Position numbers and translations under genes: made by a program
Shown here: in pieces, positions 48,592 to 57,854 of the stretch
How positions within the stretch are numbered: the stretch's first letter is position 1
How the letters are laid out: every line of letters begins with the position of its first letter
The notes under the pieces: model-generated
What the model was told of the DNA's origin: nothing
What the model saw: the letters and a program-made list of their open reading frames with translations, nothing else
Database searches by the model: none
Assembly (NCBI GenBank): GCA_009746045.1
Contig: RPFO01001592.1
Span: forward strand, 64,001-128,000
Reading direction: 5' to 3'
Source of the DNA: Mesostigma viride
Lineage: Eukaryota; Streptophyta; Mesostigmatophyceae; Mesostigmatales; Mesostigmataceae
Length of the DNA: 64,000 bases

Positions 48592-49354
48592 AGTTACGTT
48601 AAATAGTGCCGGAACCTTTTGCCGCCTGAGGCAAATCGGTCCGTAACACTATTTTGCCCGGAATAACCACTTCCGAGCACCCAAGTTAATTCGGCCGAAT
48701 TAACTTGGGTGCTCGGAAGTGGTTATTCCGGGCAAAATAGTGTTACGGACCGATTTGCCTCAGGCGGCAAAAGGTTCCGGCACTATTTAACGTAACTAAA
48801 ACCTGGCCTCGTGGAGGGGGGACGAAGAGCCCGAGACATCCGCCTAGGCCGCTGAGCACGCACCACTAAATGCGCCGGAGCTGCCTCAGTGAGGATTCGA
48901 ACCCCTGACCTCCAAGTTGCACAGGTGCTCGGAAGTGGTTATTCCGGGCAAAATAGTGTTACGGACCGATTTGCCTCAGGCGGCAAAAAGGTTCCGTCAC
49001 TATTTAACGTAACTAAAACCTGTGCAACTTGGAGGTCAGGGGTTCGAATCCTCACTGAGGCAGCTCCGGCGCATTTAGTGGTGCGTGCTCAGCGGCCTAG
49101 GCGGATGTCTCGGGCTCTTCGTCCCCCCTCCACGAGGCCAGGTTTTAGTTACGTTAAATAGTGCCGGAACCTTTTTGCCGCCTGAGGCAAATCGGTCCGT
49201 AACACTATTTTGCCCGGAATAACCACTTCCGAGCACCCAAGTTAATTCGGCCGAATTAACTTGGGTGCTCGGAAGTGGTTATTCCGGGCAAAATAGTGTT
49301 ACGGACCGATTTGCCTCAGGCGGCAAAAAGGTTCCGGCACTATTTAACGTAACT
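48592..49354. mobile_element. Palindrome-flanked element with tRNA-like 3' half (copy 2, nested)
   Basis: 763 bp with the 5-bp target duplication ATAGG (48587-48591 and 49355-49359). It starts with a perfect 206-bp palindrome (48592-48797) and ends with its 208-bp counterpart (49147-49354), both beginning AGTTACGTTAAATAG. Between them lie a core of about 129 bp (48798-48926), a half palindrome (48925-49014) and the inverted core (49015-49146). Each core carries GGGGTTCGAATCC, the tRNA T-arm/B-box, followed by TCACTGAGGCAGC. Element plus target copy is 768 bases, a multiple of three, so the gene frame is preserved. No transposase is encoded. Confidence 0.85.
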
Positions 49355-49359
49355 ATAGG

Positions 49360-50017
49360 GCTGGGCCGCGGTAGACGAATTGGTAGCGGTAGCGGTGCAA
49401 GTGGAAGTGGTGGGGGCGGGGGCGGAAGTGGTCCCGGACCCAGCGCGGTCACGCGCGCATCCGTGACGAATGTGTTTAATGCCGCCATGCACGCGTGGCA
49501 GAGGACCCGAAACGCATTCGCCGCCGGACTTGCAGCCCGCAAGGCTGCAGAGGACGAGGGGGCGGAGGAAGACGAAGCACGACGCACGGAGGAACTTGTC
49601 ATTGGCGCCATGTCGAGTCCATCTGTCCGTGCCTCCGCCGGTAACGCGAGTGGGTCAACGAAGAAGGCGGTGGCAACCATGTGGGGCGCGGTTGGTTCCA
49701 GCCGCAAGATGGCATCAACTGCGTTCGCGAAAGGGAAAGCTACGTTGGGGCCTCATGCCAACACATTCGCGGAATCGGTGAAGAGAGCCGTTAAGGAGGC
49801 CTTGGATACACCAGCTCCGGTTCCTCGTGGTCTTCCTGGGGGGGGGTCACATCCGGATCGAGATGCGAAGATGAATAAGCTCGTATCACAAAAAATTGCA
49901 TTGGACGTAATTAAAGATACGACTCCTAACTACAATTTATTGTATAATATCGCCCTTGACTATCATAGGAGAGGGGGGACAGCGATCGCTTTCGAGCTGA
50001 CCAGGACAGACTACTAA
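49360..50017 (+). CDS. Viral protein with RD..LC modules, second part
   Basis: Continues the frame of 47590-48591 after the inserted element: basic/Gly start (RGRRIGSGSGASGSG), then a helical region (SVTNVFNAAMHAWQRTRNAFAAGL) and an Ala/Lys-rich section (KKAVATMWGAVGSSRKMAS), ending TRTDY at 50017. The next gene starts 3 bases later. Confidence 0.65.
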
Positions 50018-50019
50018 CA

Positions 50020-50715
50020 ATGGCACGCAAAGCGACAACGCCTCTTCTACAGTCTATTAGCAAAGAAGACGTATCAGTGATCCAAACCATTTTGTCCAAC
50101 ATGGAACTTGAAAAGGAGCTAGGTGTGTCTCCGACGCCCATTGCGGTATTGGACACAAAGGATGCAGGTAAAAAGGGGGGTCGACGAACGATGACAAGAA
50201 GGCCATAACAGTCCGCTCAGAGGCGGGTAGCACCTCTAGCTCCGGCGCGGGAAAGAGGCCGTTTTATGCGATGGCAAATGGTCAAATTTTAGATGCCATT
50301 CAGGCTGCAGGTTTGATTTCAGAACGTGCGTTATCTAGAGCCATGAAGACCGCTTTGGGCCAAATCCGTGCCAGGGGCGGTCCTTCTTCTATTACAGCCG
50401 CGGAGTTAACATCCGCGTTACGACAAGCGACGCGTGCGATCGGTAAGCAGAAGATCCAAGAGCTGCGAGCTTTTAATGATGAGGACCTAATCAAACACAC
50501 CAATAAAATGAGAAAGGCTTATCTAGAAGCGAGAGACAAATACAAGTTGGACAATGGCATGGATTGGTCGATTGAAATGAACACGAAGGTTGCGAAGGAC
50601 TTACTATCTAAGTCGCTGATCGAGGAGGGTATAGATCCTAACGGGGCATTGGATCGATGGTTGGTAGTGAAGGAAGACATCAATCGAAAGGAAAAAGGCA
50701 ATCATGGAGGAGGGG
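50020..50715 (+). CDS. Hypothetical helical protein, first part (frameshift and insertion)
   Basis: ATG 50020 (MARKATTPLLQSISKED). At an AAAAAGGGGGG tract (50168-50180) the frame shifts by one missing base; the next frame reads STNDDKKAITVRSEAGS and continues through ILDAIQAAGLISERALSR and a helical region to GNHGGG near 50714. There an A/T-rich insert begins. The sequence resumes at 53043 with GGASGSGAGNG. The protein is basic and helical, like its neighbour, and no enzyme motif is visible. Confidence 0.55.
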
Positions 50716-53042
50716 TGTCAGAACCCGGGAATGCCATGAAAATTAAGGGGACGGGACATGCCCGAATTTTTTGGCGCCAAAAAATTCGCGCCGGAACCGA
50801 AGGTCATAAATTTCACGTGCACGGTGCGCGCACCCCTTGCGGAAGTGGCCATGGCGACTGCGTCCAGGCGAAACTACCACACCAGGGCAGGCGAAATGCA
50901 AAATTTTTACTCGAATCTAAAAGACGATGCGTTTATGATGTTAGTTTGTGGCGGAAATCAGCTGGTTGACAATATCGCTGTTGTTTTTTTATGCCATCGG
51001 CATGGGGGGTAATCTGAATTTTTTGGTCGCGCGGAATGAAATAGAATTCATGATAGCGGCTGTAAAATCGCGATTTTAAGGGTTGTTCTGACCGTGAAGC
51101 AGGCGTTAATATCGGTTGCATCGAATTCTAAACCGATCTGGTGCTTTTTGCCAGATTTTCGGCCATTATCGGTAAGTAATTGTTCAGACCTGCGCTGTGC
51201 GTGTCTGACCTGTCCATGGAAGAACGGCTGTTGTTGCGCGCCTGGGTGAGGGATTTACGAGGGCGAGGTACAGATTTGTCGCGAATGTTATCTGCTATCA
51301 GTGCTTTCTTCTATGAGCTCATCGTTCGAGGTTTTTTGCGTTCTTTTTGGGCAGTTTCCGCCAGCTAGCTCGCCGTCGCTTGCCGTTGTGTTGTCGAATA
51401 CCTGGCAGCTTTAGATTGTTTTCGTTGATGCCGTGATCAGGGCCGCTTCAGTCGCAGCCTATAGCTCTTTGGGAAGGTATAAGGCATTTCATAAAACGCG
51501 TTCCGGCAAGGATGTTGTGCGTATGGACGCTTCTTGTTGTTTGAGAGTGACGCACCCTCTCTTCGCAGGCCACAGCGGCATCACAGCGCTCATGCGCTGA
51601 AGGGCCGCCAGTGGTTTCTTTGCATTTTATCGTGCAGGGATGGAAGTGTTTTAGTGATGATGATGTTGGAGATATTGCATTTGTGTGACTGCATGTAGAT
51701 AGCTGGCACCAATGGTTGTTTGAGCTTTCCTTTGTTATGATGATGTGACAAGACTACAATGTGCTGAGCCAACCATGGTTGACATGCATGACTGCATGCA
51801 AGCTATATATACCATGTTCCTGCTTGGTTCCTCGCCCTCCATAGTCCCAGTTTGTCATCCATGCCGGGGAGGACAGTTTAGGAGGTGTTGTTGAGTTGAT
51901 TAGCTTGGTTGGCATCAACCTTACACTCTAACCTGGGAGTAACATAGGAAATGCTGCTTAGGCGTATTAGGGCTACCATCGTCAAGGCTATGAACATATT
52001 TACAAGGCTGGCCATGCTGGAGGGATGATGAAGACATATGAGGTGCGTGGCCACCCCTTTGTACATTGTAAAGATACTCAGCATGGTTTTGGTGCATGTT
52101 GGATGGCATAAGAAGTGGCACTGTGGGGTTACTAACTTACTGAGTGGTCCTTAGCGCCTTGTCAGGTGGTCATATAGGAAACCCATCAACTTAAGTAGTT
52201 CTTGTCACAATGACCCCCACGTTGAGCATGCGTTGCCGTCAGCGTGCAAGAGTTAATTATGTGTGCTTTGGTCAGTTTGCAGATGTCTTTGATGAAGAAG
52301 GAGGTGCTAGTGTGGCTGAATGGTTACTATAATTTCCTTGTAGTGTCTACATGGGTGGCCGTCTTGGAATGGTTGTAACTTGGGCAGTTCTTGTCGGAAC
52401 GTCGTCAAACCTGGAACATAGGAGGTACCATATGTGCAGAGGATGGTAGTGTGTGGTTTGGCCAGTTTTCACGTGGCTTAGATGTATAAAGGGGTGTTAG
52501 TGTGGTTAAATACTAGCTAAAACCTCCGTCAGCGTCATCACAGGTGGCAATCTGGGAATATCCATCAAATAGGGCTGCGCTTGTCAGAATGACCTGAAAA
52601 TTTGGGGCTGCATGTCCCCCCTCTCTAGTATTTGAAAATATAAGATATGGCATGATTCTATGTGTTTATGATTTGTTTTTTTTTTTTTGGTGAAAAAAAG
52701 TACCCTTTTTGCGAGAAAATCCATCAATGTGTCTAAACATCATTATTTTGTGCTCAAAATTAGGCAGACTTTCTCAAAAGTGGGGGAACTATATGGAAAT
52801 ATATGATTTGGTCCAAATATGTTTGCCCGTTGTCCTAGGGAAAATATGCCAAAAGTAGCGTCTTTTTCTATTTTTAGCGCGTAACCGGCATCTGGTGGGG
52901 GCTAGTACCCCCCCCAAGTGGTTGGAAAATTTTTTTAAAATCATATTTATGGTTCCCAATCATAATTGGATTTTTAGCACATGCATAGGTATGGTTTCCA
53001 GAAAAGTGCTCTTTAGGCATATCCCCTCCCCTTAATCTAAAC
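50716..53042. mobile_element. 2.3-kb AT-rich insertion in a viral gene
   Basis: Sequence character changes sharply at TGTCAGAACCCGGG (50716) and back at TCTAAACATGG (53042). TG and CA at the ends, and CATGG on both sides (50703-50707, 53042-53046), fit a transposable element, but the exact limits and target copy are unclear. The interior is T-rich with a C7 tract (52910-52916) and a T12 tract (near 52678). Only short ORFs without recognisable motifs occur, so it is a non-autonomous or decayed element, possibly a long solo LTR. Confidence 0.6.
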
Positions 53043-53294
53043 ATGGGGGGCGCGTCTGGTTCCGGCGCGGGAAATGGGTTGGATACGGCCAAAGAAGATC
53101 CGATCGAATCCGATTCGGAGGAACACGCGTCAAAACAGAAACGATACGCTCGTTCTGGCCATACCAAGAAGCACCGTCCGGCCTCCTCGACCGTCAAGCG
53201 CAAGCACCGCGCCAAGTCCGCCCCGTCATCCGGCTCCTCCTCGCGGCAGCGGTGTTCCCACTCCCTCGGCGCCAACGCCGTCCTATGCGCCTAA
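53043..53294 (+). CDS. Hypothetical helical protein, last part
   Basis: Continuation of the gene from 50020: Gly/Ser-rich, then acidic (KEDPIESDSEEHASKQK) and strongly basic (TKKHRPASSTVKRKHR), like a nuclear or DNA-binding tail. The frame ends at 53294. A neighbouring frame ending at 53328 (SAPTPSYAPNRPAKF) could be the real end if another base is missing in the repeats near 53240. Confidence 0.5.
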   Translation: MGGASGSGAGNGLDTAKEDPIESDSEEHASKQKRYARSGHTKKHRPASSTVKRKHRAKSAPSSGSSSRQRCSHSLGANAVLCA

Positions 53295-53343
53295 CCGGCC
53301 CGCGAAATTCTGTCCACTCCCGTTGTGAGTGTCCCTGCGAACG

Positions 53344-53940
53344 ATGGAGCCCGCCCCGGACGTCGCCCCCGAACTCGTCTGCCGTCTCTGCGGCGACTCC
53401 TCGGCCGCCAAGCCCCTCGACTGGAAGTCCCTCTGCAAGGCCTGTCGCAAGGCCGAGGGGAAGAAGTTCAAGGCGTCCAAGGAGGGCTACTTCCGCAACC
53501 AGGTCCACTCCCTGCACAAGACCAACCGCCGTTCCGGTCGTCGCCAGGTGTCCCTCACCGCGCGGGACCTGGCCGAGATATGGGACCAGCAGGGCGGTCT
53601 GTGCGCCATCACCGCGTTAGAGATGACGCACGCGCCCGACTCCGGTCCCGGCCCGTCGGGCCGATCCGCGACTGTCGATCTCATCGACCCGAAGGCCGGC
53701 GTCGTCAAGGGGAACGTCCGTCTCGTCTGTCGCCGCGTCAAGCGCATGAAGGGCAACGATGACGTCGACTCGTTCCTCGACTTCTGCGCCCTGATTGGCG
53801 ACCGATCCGCGGCACCGTCCACTAGTGCCGTCAAAGCCGACACGGCCGACGAAAACGACACGAACATGTCGGTCGATCGTGTCGGCTCGGCCGCCCACAC
53901 GTCCTGGGCCGACATCCAGGACGACATCGAGGAAGTATAA
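53344..53940 (+). CDS. HNH-like endonuclease
   Basis: 198 residues from the ATG at 53344. The N-terminus has two zinc pairs (CRLCGD and CKAC). Residues 75-140 fit a viral HNH-like fold: QQGGLCAITALEMTH, then SATVDLIDPKAGVVKGNVRLVCRRVKRMKG, matching the typical 'C.iTg......sVDridp.kGyv.GNv.lVc..iN.mK' line. The expected catalytic His before the Asp is not obvious (Thr-Val-Asp instead of His-Ile/Asp), so activity is uncertain. The acidic C-terminal tail (NDTNMSVDR ... DIEEV) is unrelated. Such enzymes nick or cut DNA. Its stop overlaps the TATA box of the next gene. Confidence 0.7.
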   Translation: MEPAPDVAPELVCRLCGDSSAAKPLDWKSLCKACRKAEGKKFKASKEGYFRNQVHSLHKTNRRSGRRQVSLTARDLAEIWDQQGGLCAITALEMTHAPDSGPGPSGRSATVDLIDPKAGVVKGNVRLVCRRVKRMKGNDDVDSFLDFCALIGDRSAAPSTSAVKADTADENDTNMSVDRVGSAAHTSWADIQDDIEEV

Positions 53941-53943
53941 AGG
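53936..53943 (+). promoter_or_regulatory. TATA box of the gene at 54005
   Basis: TATAAAGG, overlapping the stop codon of the HNH gene and 61 bases before the next ATG. A pyrimidine-rich leader (CTTTCTCTCCACC) follows. Confidence 0.45.
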
Positions 53944-54004
53944 TCGCCCCGTGCGTTGTCCGAGCTCGTTCCTTTCTCTCCACCTACCTCCACACTCCTC
54001 ACGA

Positions 54005-54774
54005 ATGGCCTCCACCATCGTCCTTTTCGACGACTTCGATGCGGACAAGGTCTTGTACAAGGACCCCAAGCGGTCCGGGCGGGGTCCGTCGGGCCCAGGC
54101 GCCCTCTCCGTGTACATGTCCTACGGCGTCGACGGCACGCCCATCCGCATCCAGACCCCGCGCATGCGCGCGCCGTTCGGCATCAGCTCCTTCGATCCCA
54201 AGCCCGGGACCAACGACATCCGCAAGTACACTCTGGACCTCTCGTTCGACCGCCACACCACCGAGGGGTCGGACAACGCGCTCTTTTACGAGATGTGGAC
54301 GGGGCTCGACGACCGCAACAAGAAGCAGTCGCATTCCAAGTGCGTGGAATGGTTCGGCAAGAAGATGAGCGACGAACTCATCGGGGAGCTGTACACGTCG
54401 GCCATCAAGCCCTCGAAGAAGGAGGAGTACCCCCCCACGCTCAAGTGCAACGTCCTTTCCGCGACGGCCAATTCCAGTGCCGCTTCTTTGACGAGAACCG
54501 CCAGCCCGCCACCTTCGCGGACGTGCAGAAGGGCTGTGACGTGCAAGTCATCCTGGAGGTGTCGCGCATGTGGTTCATGGACAAGCAGTTTGGGTGCACG
54601 CCCGTGGTGCAGTCGCTGCAGTTCTTCCCGTCGAACCGCATGCCCGACGAGTACTGCTTCGTGGACCGCGGGGTCGCGAACCGCTCGCCGTCCGAGGGTG
54701 CGGAGGCCGAGGGGTCGGACGACGAGACGGTCCGCGAGAACAAGCGGTTGAGAGCGTCCTCGGACTCGGACTGA
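54005..54774 (+). CDS. Conserved NCLDV 'IQTP..R.PFG' protein, likely ssDNA-binding (one frameshift)
   Basis: ATG 54005 (MASTIVLFDDFDADKV). PIRIQTPRMRAPFGIS and KYTLDLSFD are signatures of a protein family widespread in phycodnaviruses and mimiviruses (annotated as DUF5871-like), thought by some to bind single-stranded DNA. The first frame breaks near 54450-54470 and the adjoining frame continues FRDGQFQCRFFDENRQP, then GCDVQVILEVSRMWF and an acidic tail (EGSDDETVRENKRLRASSDSD), typical of ssDNA-binding proteins. Total about 256 residues. The break needs one missing base. Function is from family context and the acidic tail, not proven. Confidence 0.75.
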
Positions 54775-54785
54775 GCGGAAAATAT

Positions 54786-55238
54786 ATGTCCGTATGTAGT
54801 ATTATCGAACCGATGTTATCCGATTCCCTAATAAAATCCTTTTTGGTGGGTTCCTCTGCCCCCATGGGCGCGTTGTTGCCATTGTACTTGTCCGCCGTCC
54901 GTTCCGTGGGCGTCCCGGCCCAGCCGGCGCACACGGAATGGGTCATATTCCTAGTCATGATCGTGTTAGGCGTAGGAAACCTCGCGGCCGTGCGTTGGAC
55001 TCGCGAGTACAACAAGCACATTAGCAGCGACAGGAAGTTCGTGTACGCGGGCGCGATCGCCGGTCTGACGATAGGTCTGCTCGTGGCCGCGTCCGGTTTC
55101 CACCTGTCGTACTTCCCGGGATGGTCGATCGCCGGCCACGCGATCCCGATCGTCGCATCGACCGCGGCGTACTCGGCCTTGTTCCTGTACGTCCTCAAAC
55201 CGCTCGACGCGCTCATGAACCAGGTGTGCGCTTCGTGA
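54786..55238 (+). CDS. Multi-pass membrane protein
   Basis: 150 residues from the ATG at 54786, with about four hydrophobic segments (PMGALLPLYLSAV, VIFLVMIVLGVGNLAAV, VYAGAIAGLTIGLLVAASG, PIVASTAAYSALFLYVL). An alternative ATG is at 54813. It is probably a viral membrane protein. It starts 11 bases after the ssDNA-binding-like gene. Confidence 0.7.
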   Translation: MSVCSIIEPMLSDSLIKSFLVGSSAPMGALLPLYLSAVRSVGVPAQPAHTEWVIFLVMIVLGVGNLAAVRWTREYNKHISSDRKFVYAGAIAGLTIGLLVAASGFHLSYFPGWSIAGHAIPIVASTAAYSALFLYVLKPLDALMNQVCAS

Positions 55239-55273
55239 GGGGTCGACAATCGCGCGGGATACGGTGCAATGTC

Positions 55274-55842
55274 ATGAAACGCAAGTGGAAGCAACTCGAG
55301 GCGGCGTTAGATGCGATCTACTCGCCCCGGTTGAAAAGGGCGCCCAACATCGACGGGATCTTGGCGCGCGACCCGGGGTTGGCGGCGATGACGAAAGAAA
55401 TCATCCGCACGTTCTTCCGATCGGGGTATCCGTTGACCCTCGCGTCCTCTTGTTGGACGAACTGTTCCAAGAAGAGCCCGGACTTAGTCCGCGGACGCGC
55501 GACCGACTGAAAGAGACGTTCGCGTTCAGCGTGGACGAGGACGAGCCGCGCATCGTCCTGAACCCCGACTATTGGGCTTCGAGTCTTCCGGAAATGTTGA
55601 GAAGCGGATGCAAGTATACCCAGGACGGCGTGGACATGCCGAAACACGTCCCTCTGATCCTCGCGGGGGCGGTCGCGCACGAGATGCTGCACCTGATCGA
55701 CGGCGAGGAAGACGTCCGGGACGTGTCGGACGTCAACTACGGCCACACGTCGACGTGGCTGTCCCTCATGAAACGGCATCTAGGGAGGGGCGGCGACGGG
55801 GATCCGACGAAGGAGATCAATTTCACGTTCCAACTCGTCTGA
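55274..55842 (+). CDS. Zinc metallopeptidase-like protein (one frameshift)
   Basis: ATG 55274 (MKRKWKQLEAALDAIY). After about 52 codons, near a GGGG at 55426-55429, the frame shifts by one missing base into one that runs to 55842 (VLLLDELFQEEPGLS). The second part contains AGAVAHEMLHLIDGE, an HExxH zinc site, with a later His in NYGHTSTW that could be the third ligand, as in SprT/WLM-type peptidases. Total about 189 residues. It is much smaller than, and not clearly related to, the paralogs at 21483-24902. Confidence 0.65.
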
Positions 55843-55957
55843 TGGATTACGTGTCGGTGTCGTTTTCTAGATCGCGTTCGCGGACCGCGCAAAGTAATCG
55901 CGTCTCGTAACGATTTAGTCGCGACGGCGACTCTCGACCACACAATCGAGACGAACC

Positions 55958-56422
55958 ATGGCAGCGAGAGCGAGTTCCTACGCGAGGCTGGTCTGCGTGA
56001 GTCAGCATGTGTCCAAATGCAGGAGGTGGTTGGAATCCGTGGAACGCGAGCGAGGGATCAAGATACAGCACGCCGGGAACGGCGGCGAAAAGGTTTTATT
56101 CACGTCCAAAGGCAAGCCGTTATACGTCGACGGGTTCACGTCGGACACCGACCCCCCTACGGTGTTCGAATACCACGGGGACTTTTGGCACGGGAACCCG
56201 GACAAGTTCGGGTTCTTCACCGAGCACCCCGTCAAGAACTGCTACCACGGCGAGCTGTACATCCGCACGATACGCAAAGAGGAGGAGATCTTGCGGATGG
56301 GCTATGCGTTGGAGACGAGGTGGGAATGCGAGGACGAGGGTCTGCCCGCGCCCAAGTGGAAGGTCCCTTCCAAGTTCCCGCTGACCGGTAAGCCCCGAGG
56401 CGGGAAGACGCGCTGGTCGTGA
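55958..56422 (+). CDS. PD-(D/E)XK nuclease of the Vsr-like type
   Basis: 154 residues from the ATG at 55958. Its core matches the Vsr/PD-(D/E)XK-like domain seen alone in viruses and fused to some protein-primed DNA polymerases: YVDGFTSDTDPPTVFEYHGDFWHGNP, with an Asp and an E-x-H pair as likely metal and catalytic residues, then GELYIRTIRKEEEILRMGY and a Trp-Glu (RWECED). These enzymes cut or nick DNA in repair, mobility or replication. The protein has no other domain. Confidence 0.7.
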   Translation: MAARASSYARLVCVSQHVSKCRRWLESVERERGIKIQHAGNGGEKVLFTSKGKPLYVDGFTSDTDPPTVFEYHGDFWHGNPDKFGFFTEHPVKNCYHGELYIRTIRKEEEILRMGYALETRWECEDEGLPAPKWKVPSKFPLTGKPRGGKTRWS

Positions 56423-56454
56423 AAAATCTCTCGGCACACAGTTATACGTCGAAG

Positions 56455-57123
56455 ATGTCCACCTCCTATTGCAACGCCGCGAGAGGGCAGTCGGACAGTT
56501 TCATCGGCGCTCGCGAGCGGCCGCAGGTGTTCCCCGAGCTGTGCGTCGACCCGGAGTTCGAGACGATGCGTTCCTCGCAGCAGGTCGGCACGGAGACGCG
56601 TCTGATCCCGTCGGACGAGTACGACAACGTGTACGGCATCGACACGCGCGCCGCGCCCCGTCTGAGCCAGATCGGGAGCGGGTTTGACGCGCAGATGCAG
56701 TTCGCGACCGACCTCCTCCCGTCCGCGGAGGACGTCATGGGCTTGCTCCTGAAGCAGGGGGAGGGCATCCTGGCCGTCACGAGCAACCGGAAGGACCTGC
56801 CTTTCACCGGCATCCAGAGCCTCCGCGAGTACACGCCCGCCCCCATGGACCTGAGCATGTTCGGCCAGATGAACCTGGCGACGACGGGCGTCATGGCCAA
56901 CGCCAAGTGGAACGGGTCGATCGGCGCGTTCCCCCGCCCCGTGACGATGCAGTTCGACCCCCGTTACGAGCTCCCTAGCCTCGCCGACGCCGACACGACG
57001 GTGTACGGCGTCCCCCTGGTGAACGCGACCGAGTCGTTCGGCATGATGGGCGAGCCCTCTCGAGGAGCACAAAACGCCGTCCGCGGGGCTCCCGGGTTCA
57101 ACGCCGAGCTCACCGGTCTCTAG
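56455..57123 (+). CDS. Hypothetical protein
   Basis: 222 residues from the ATG at 56455 (an earlier in-frame ATG at 56419 is possible). It is globular, rich in Met, Gly, Pro and Asn, with no membrane segment: GARERPQVFPELCVDPEF, YGIDTRAAPRLSQIG, MDLSMFGQMNLATTGVM. This composition is common in virion proteins, but no family is recognised. Confidence 0.6.
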   Translation: MSTSYCNAARGQSDSFIGARERPQVFPELCVDPEFETMRSSQQVGTETRLIPSDEYDNVYGIDTRAAPRLSQIGSGFDAQMQFATDLLPSAEDVMGLLLKQGEGILAVTSNRKDLPFTGIQSLREYTPAPMDLSMFGQMNLATTGVMANAKWNGSIGAFPRPVTMQFDPRYELPSLADADTTVYGVPLVNATESFGMMGEPSRGAQNAVRGAPGFNAELTGL

Positions 57124-57168
57124 TGCGTTCGAGGCACACGCAAAATCGTCCGGGTGACTACATAAGCA

Positions 57169-57642
57169 ATGGAGGGCGCGTACCAGCTCGAGGAGTGGCG
57201 CAAGAAGATGCGATCCATGACGTCCGAGTTCATCGAAGTGGACGACATCCTCCGCCAGACGAGCAAGAGCCTCGCGCCCCACCGAAAACGCAAGCGGACG
57301 TTGTCCGTCGAAATCCTGGACTCCATGACGAAGGCCGGCGTCGACGCCTGCAACATCTCGGGGCGGGACGACAAGCTCGTGGTGAAGACTCGCAAGAAGA
57401 AGACGTCGCTCAAGGACGTCCTTCCGAGTCGCCTGGAAAAGTTCTTCGAGAACGAGCCCGGTCGGTGCGAGGAGTGTCTGAACTTCCTCATGGAGCCCGA
57501 GGTGACCGAAGTCCCGTCGCTGTGCCGCGTGACCAAGAAGAAGAGGAAGGCCGATGAGGACGAGGACGCGGGTCACCCGGAGGCCGAGGAGGAGGCCGAG
57601 GAAGAGGGCGAGGAAGAGGAAGAGGAAGAGGAGGAGGACTGA
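57169..57642 (+). CDS. Hypothetical protein with acidic C-terminus
   Basis: 157 residues from the ATG at 57169. The first 115 residues are mixed and basic (APHRKRKRTLSVEILD; CEECLNFL with a C-x2-C pair). The last 30 residues are almost all Glu (KADEDEDAGHPEAEEE and onward), as in histone-chaperone-like or ssDNA-binding tails. The function is unknown. Its end overlaps the opposite-strand gene at 57573. Confidence 0.55.
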   Translation: MEGAYQLEEWRKKMRSMTSEFIEVDDILRQTSKSLAPHRKRKRTLSVEILDSMTKAGVDACNISGRDDKLVVKTRKKKTSLKDVLPSRLEKFFENEPGRCEECLNFLMEPEVTEVPSLCRVTKKKRKADEDEDAGHPEAEEEAEEEGEEEEEEEEED

Positions 57643-57788
57643 GCCTCTCGCCTCATGTCCTCGACGAAAAAGTGGATGCCCAGGTCCGGCCGGTCGATGT
57701 AACTCCCGTACGCGTCGATCCACTCCCCCGTGATCGGGAGGACGACAATGTTGTTGTGAATCGGATGACAATGAGCTAATATGTCCAT
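57573..57788 (-). CDS. Small hypothetical protein overlapping an acidic tail
   Basis: 71 residues from the ATG at 57788: CHPIHNNIVVLPITGEW, DRPDLGIHFFVEDMR and then a Ser run that is the antisense of the Glu codons of the gene at 57169. The upstream AATAATAAAAG is A/T-rich like other promoters. The first 50 residues look like a real protein; the Ser tail is likely a by-product of the overlap. Confidence 0.4.
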   Translation of the reverse strand: MDILAHCHPIHNNIVVLPITGEWIDAYGSYIDRPDLGIHFFVEDMRREAQSSSSSSSSSSPSSSASSSASG

Positions 57789-57854
57789 AATAATAAAAGC
57801 ACGCGTTTATTTCCCACGAATAAAAAAGTCTGGAACTGGGTAGACTAGCGAACC

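Noticed and set aside
48880-49065. Complete tRNA gene
   Set aside because: The T-arm and an acceptor-like stretch are present twice in inverted copies, but no D-arm, A-box or pairing 5' acceptor strand was found.
36600-49360. CRISPR array
   Set aside because: Repeats here are palindromes and long inverted copies; there is no series of short direct repeats with unique spacers.
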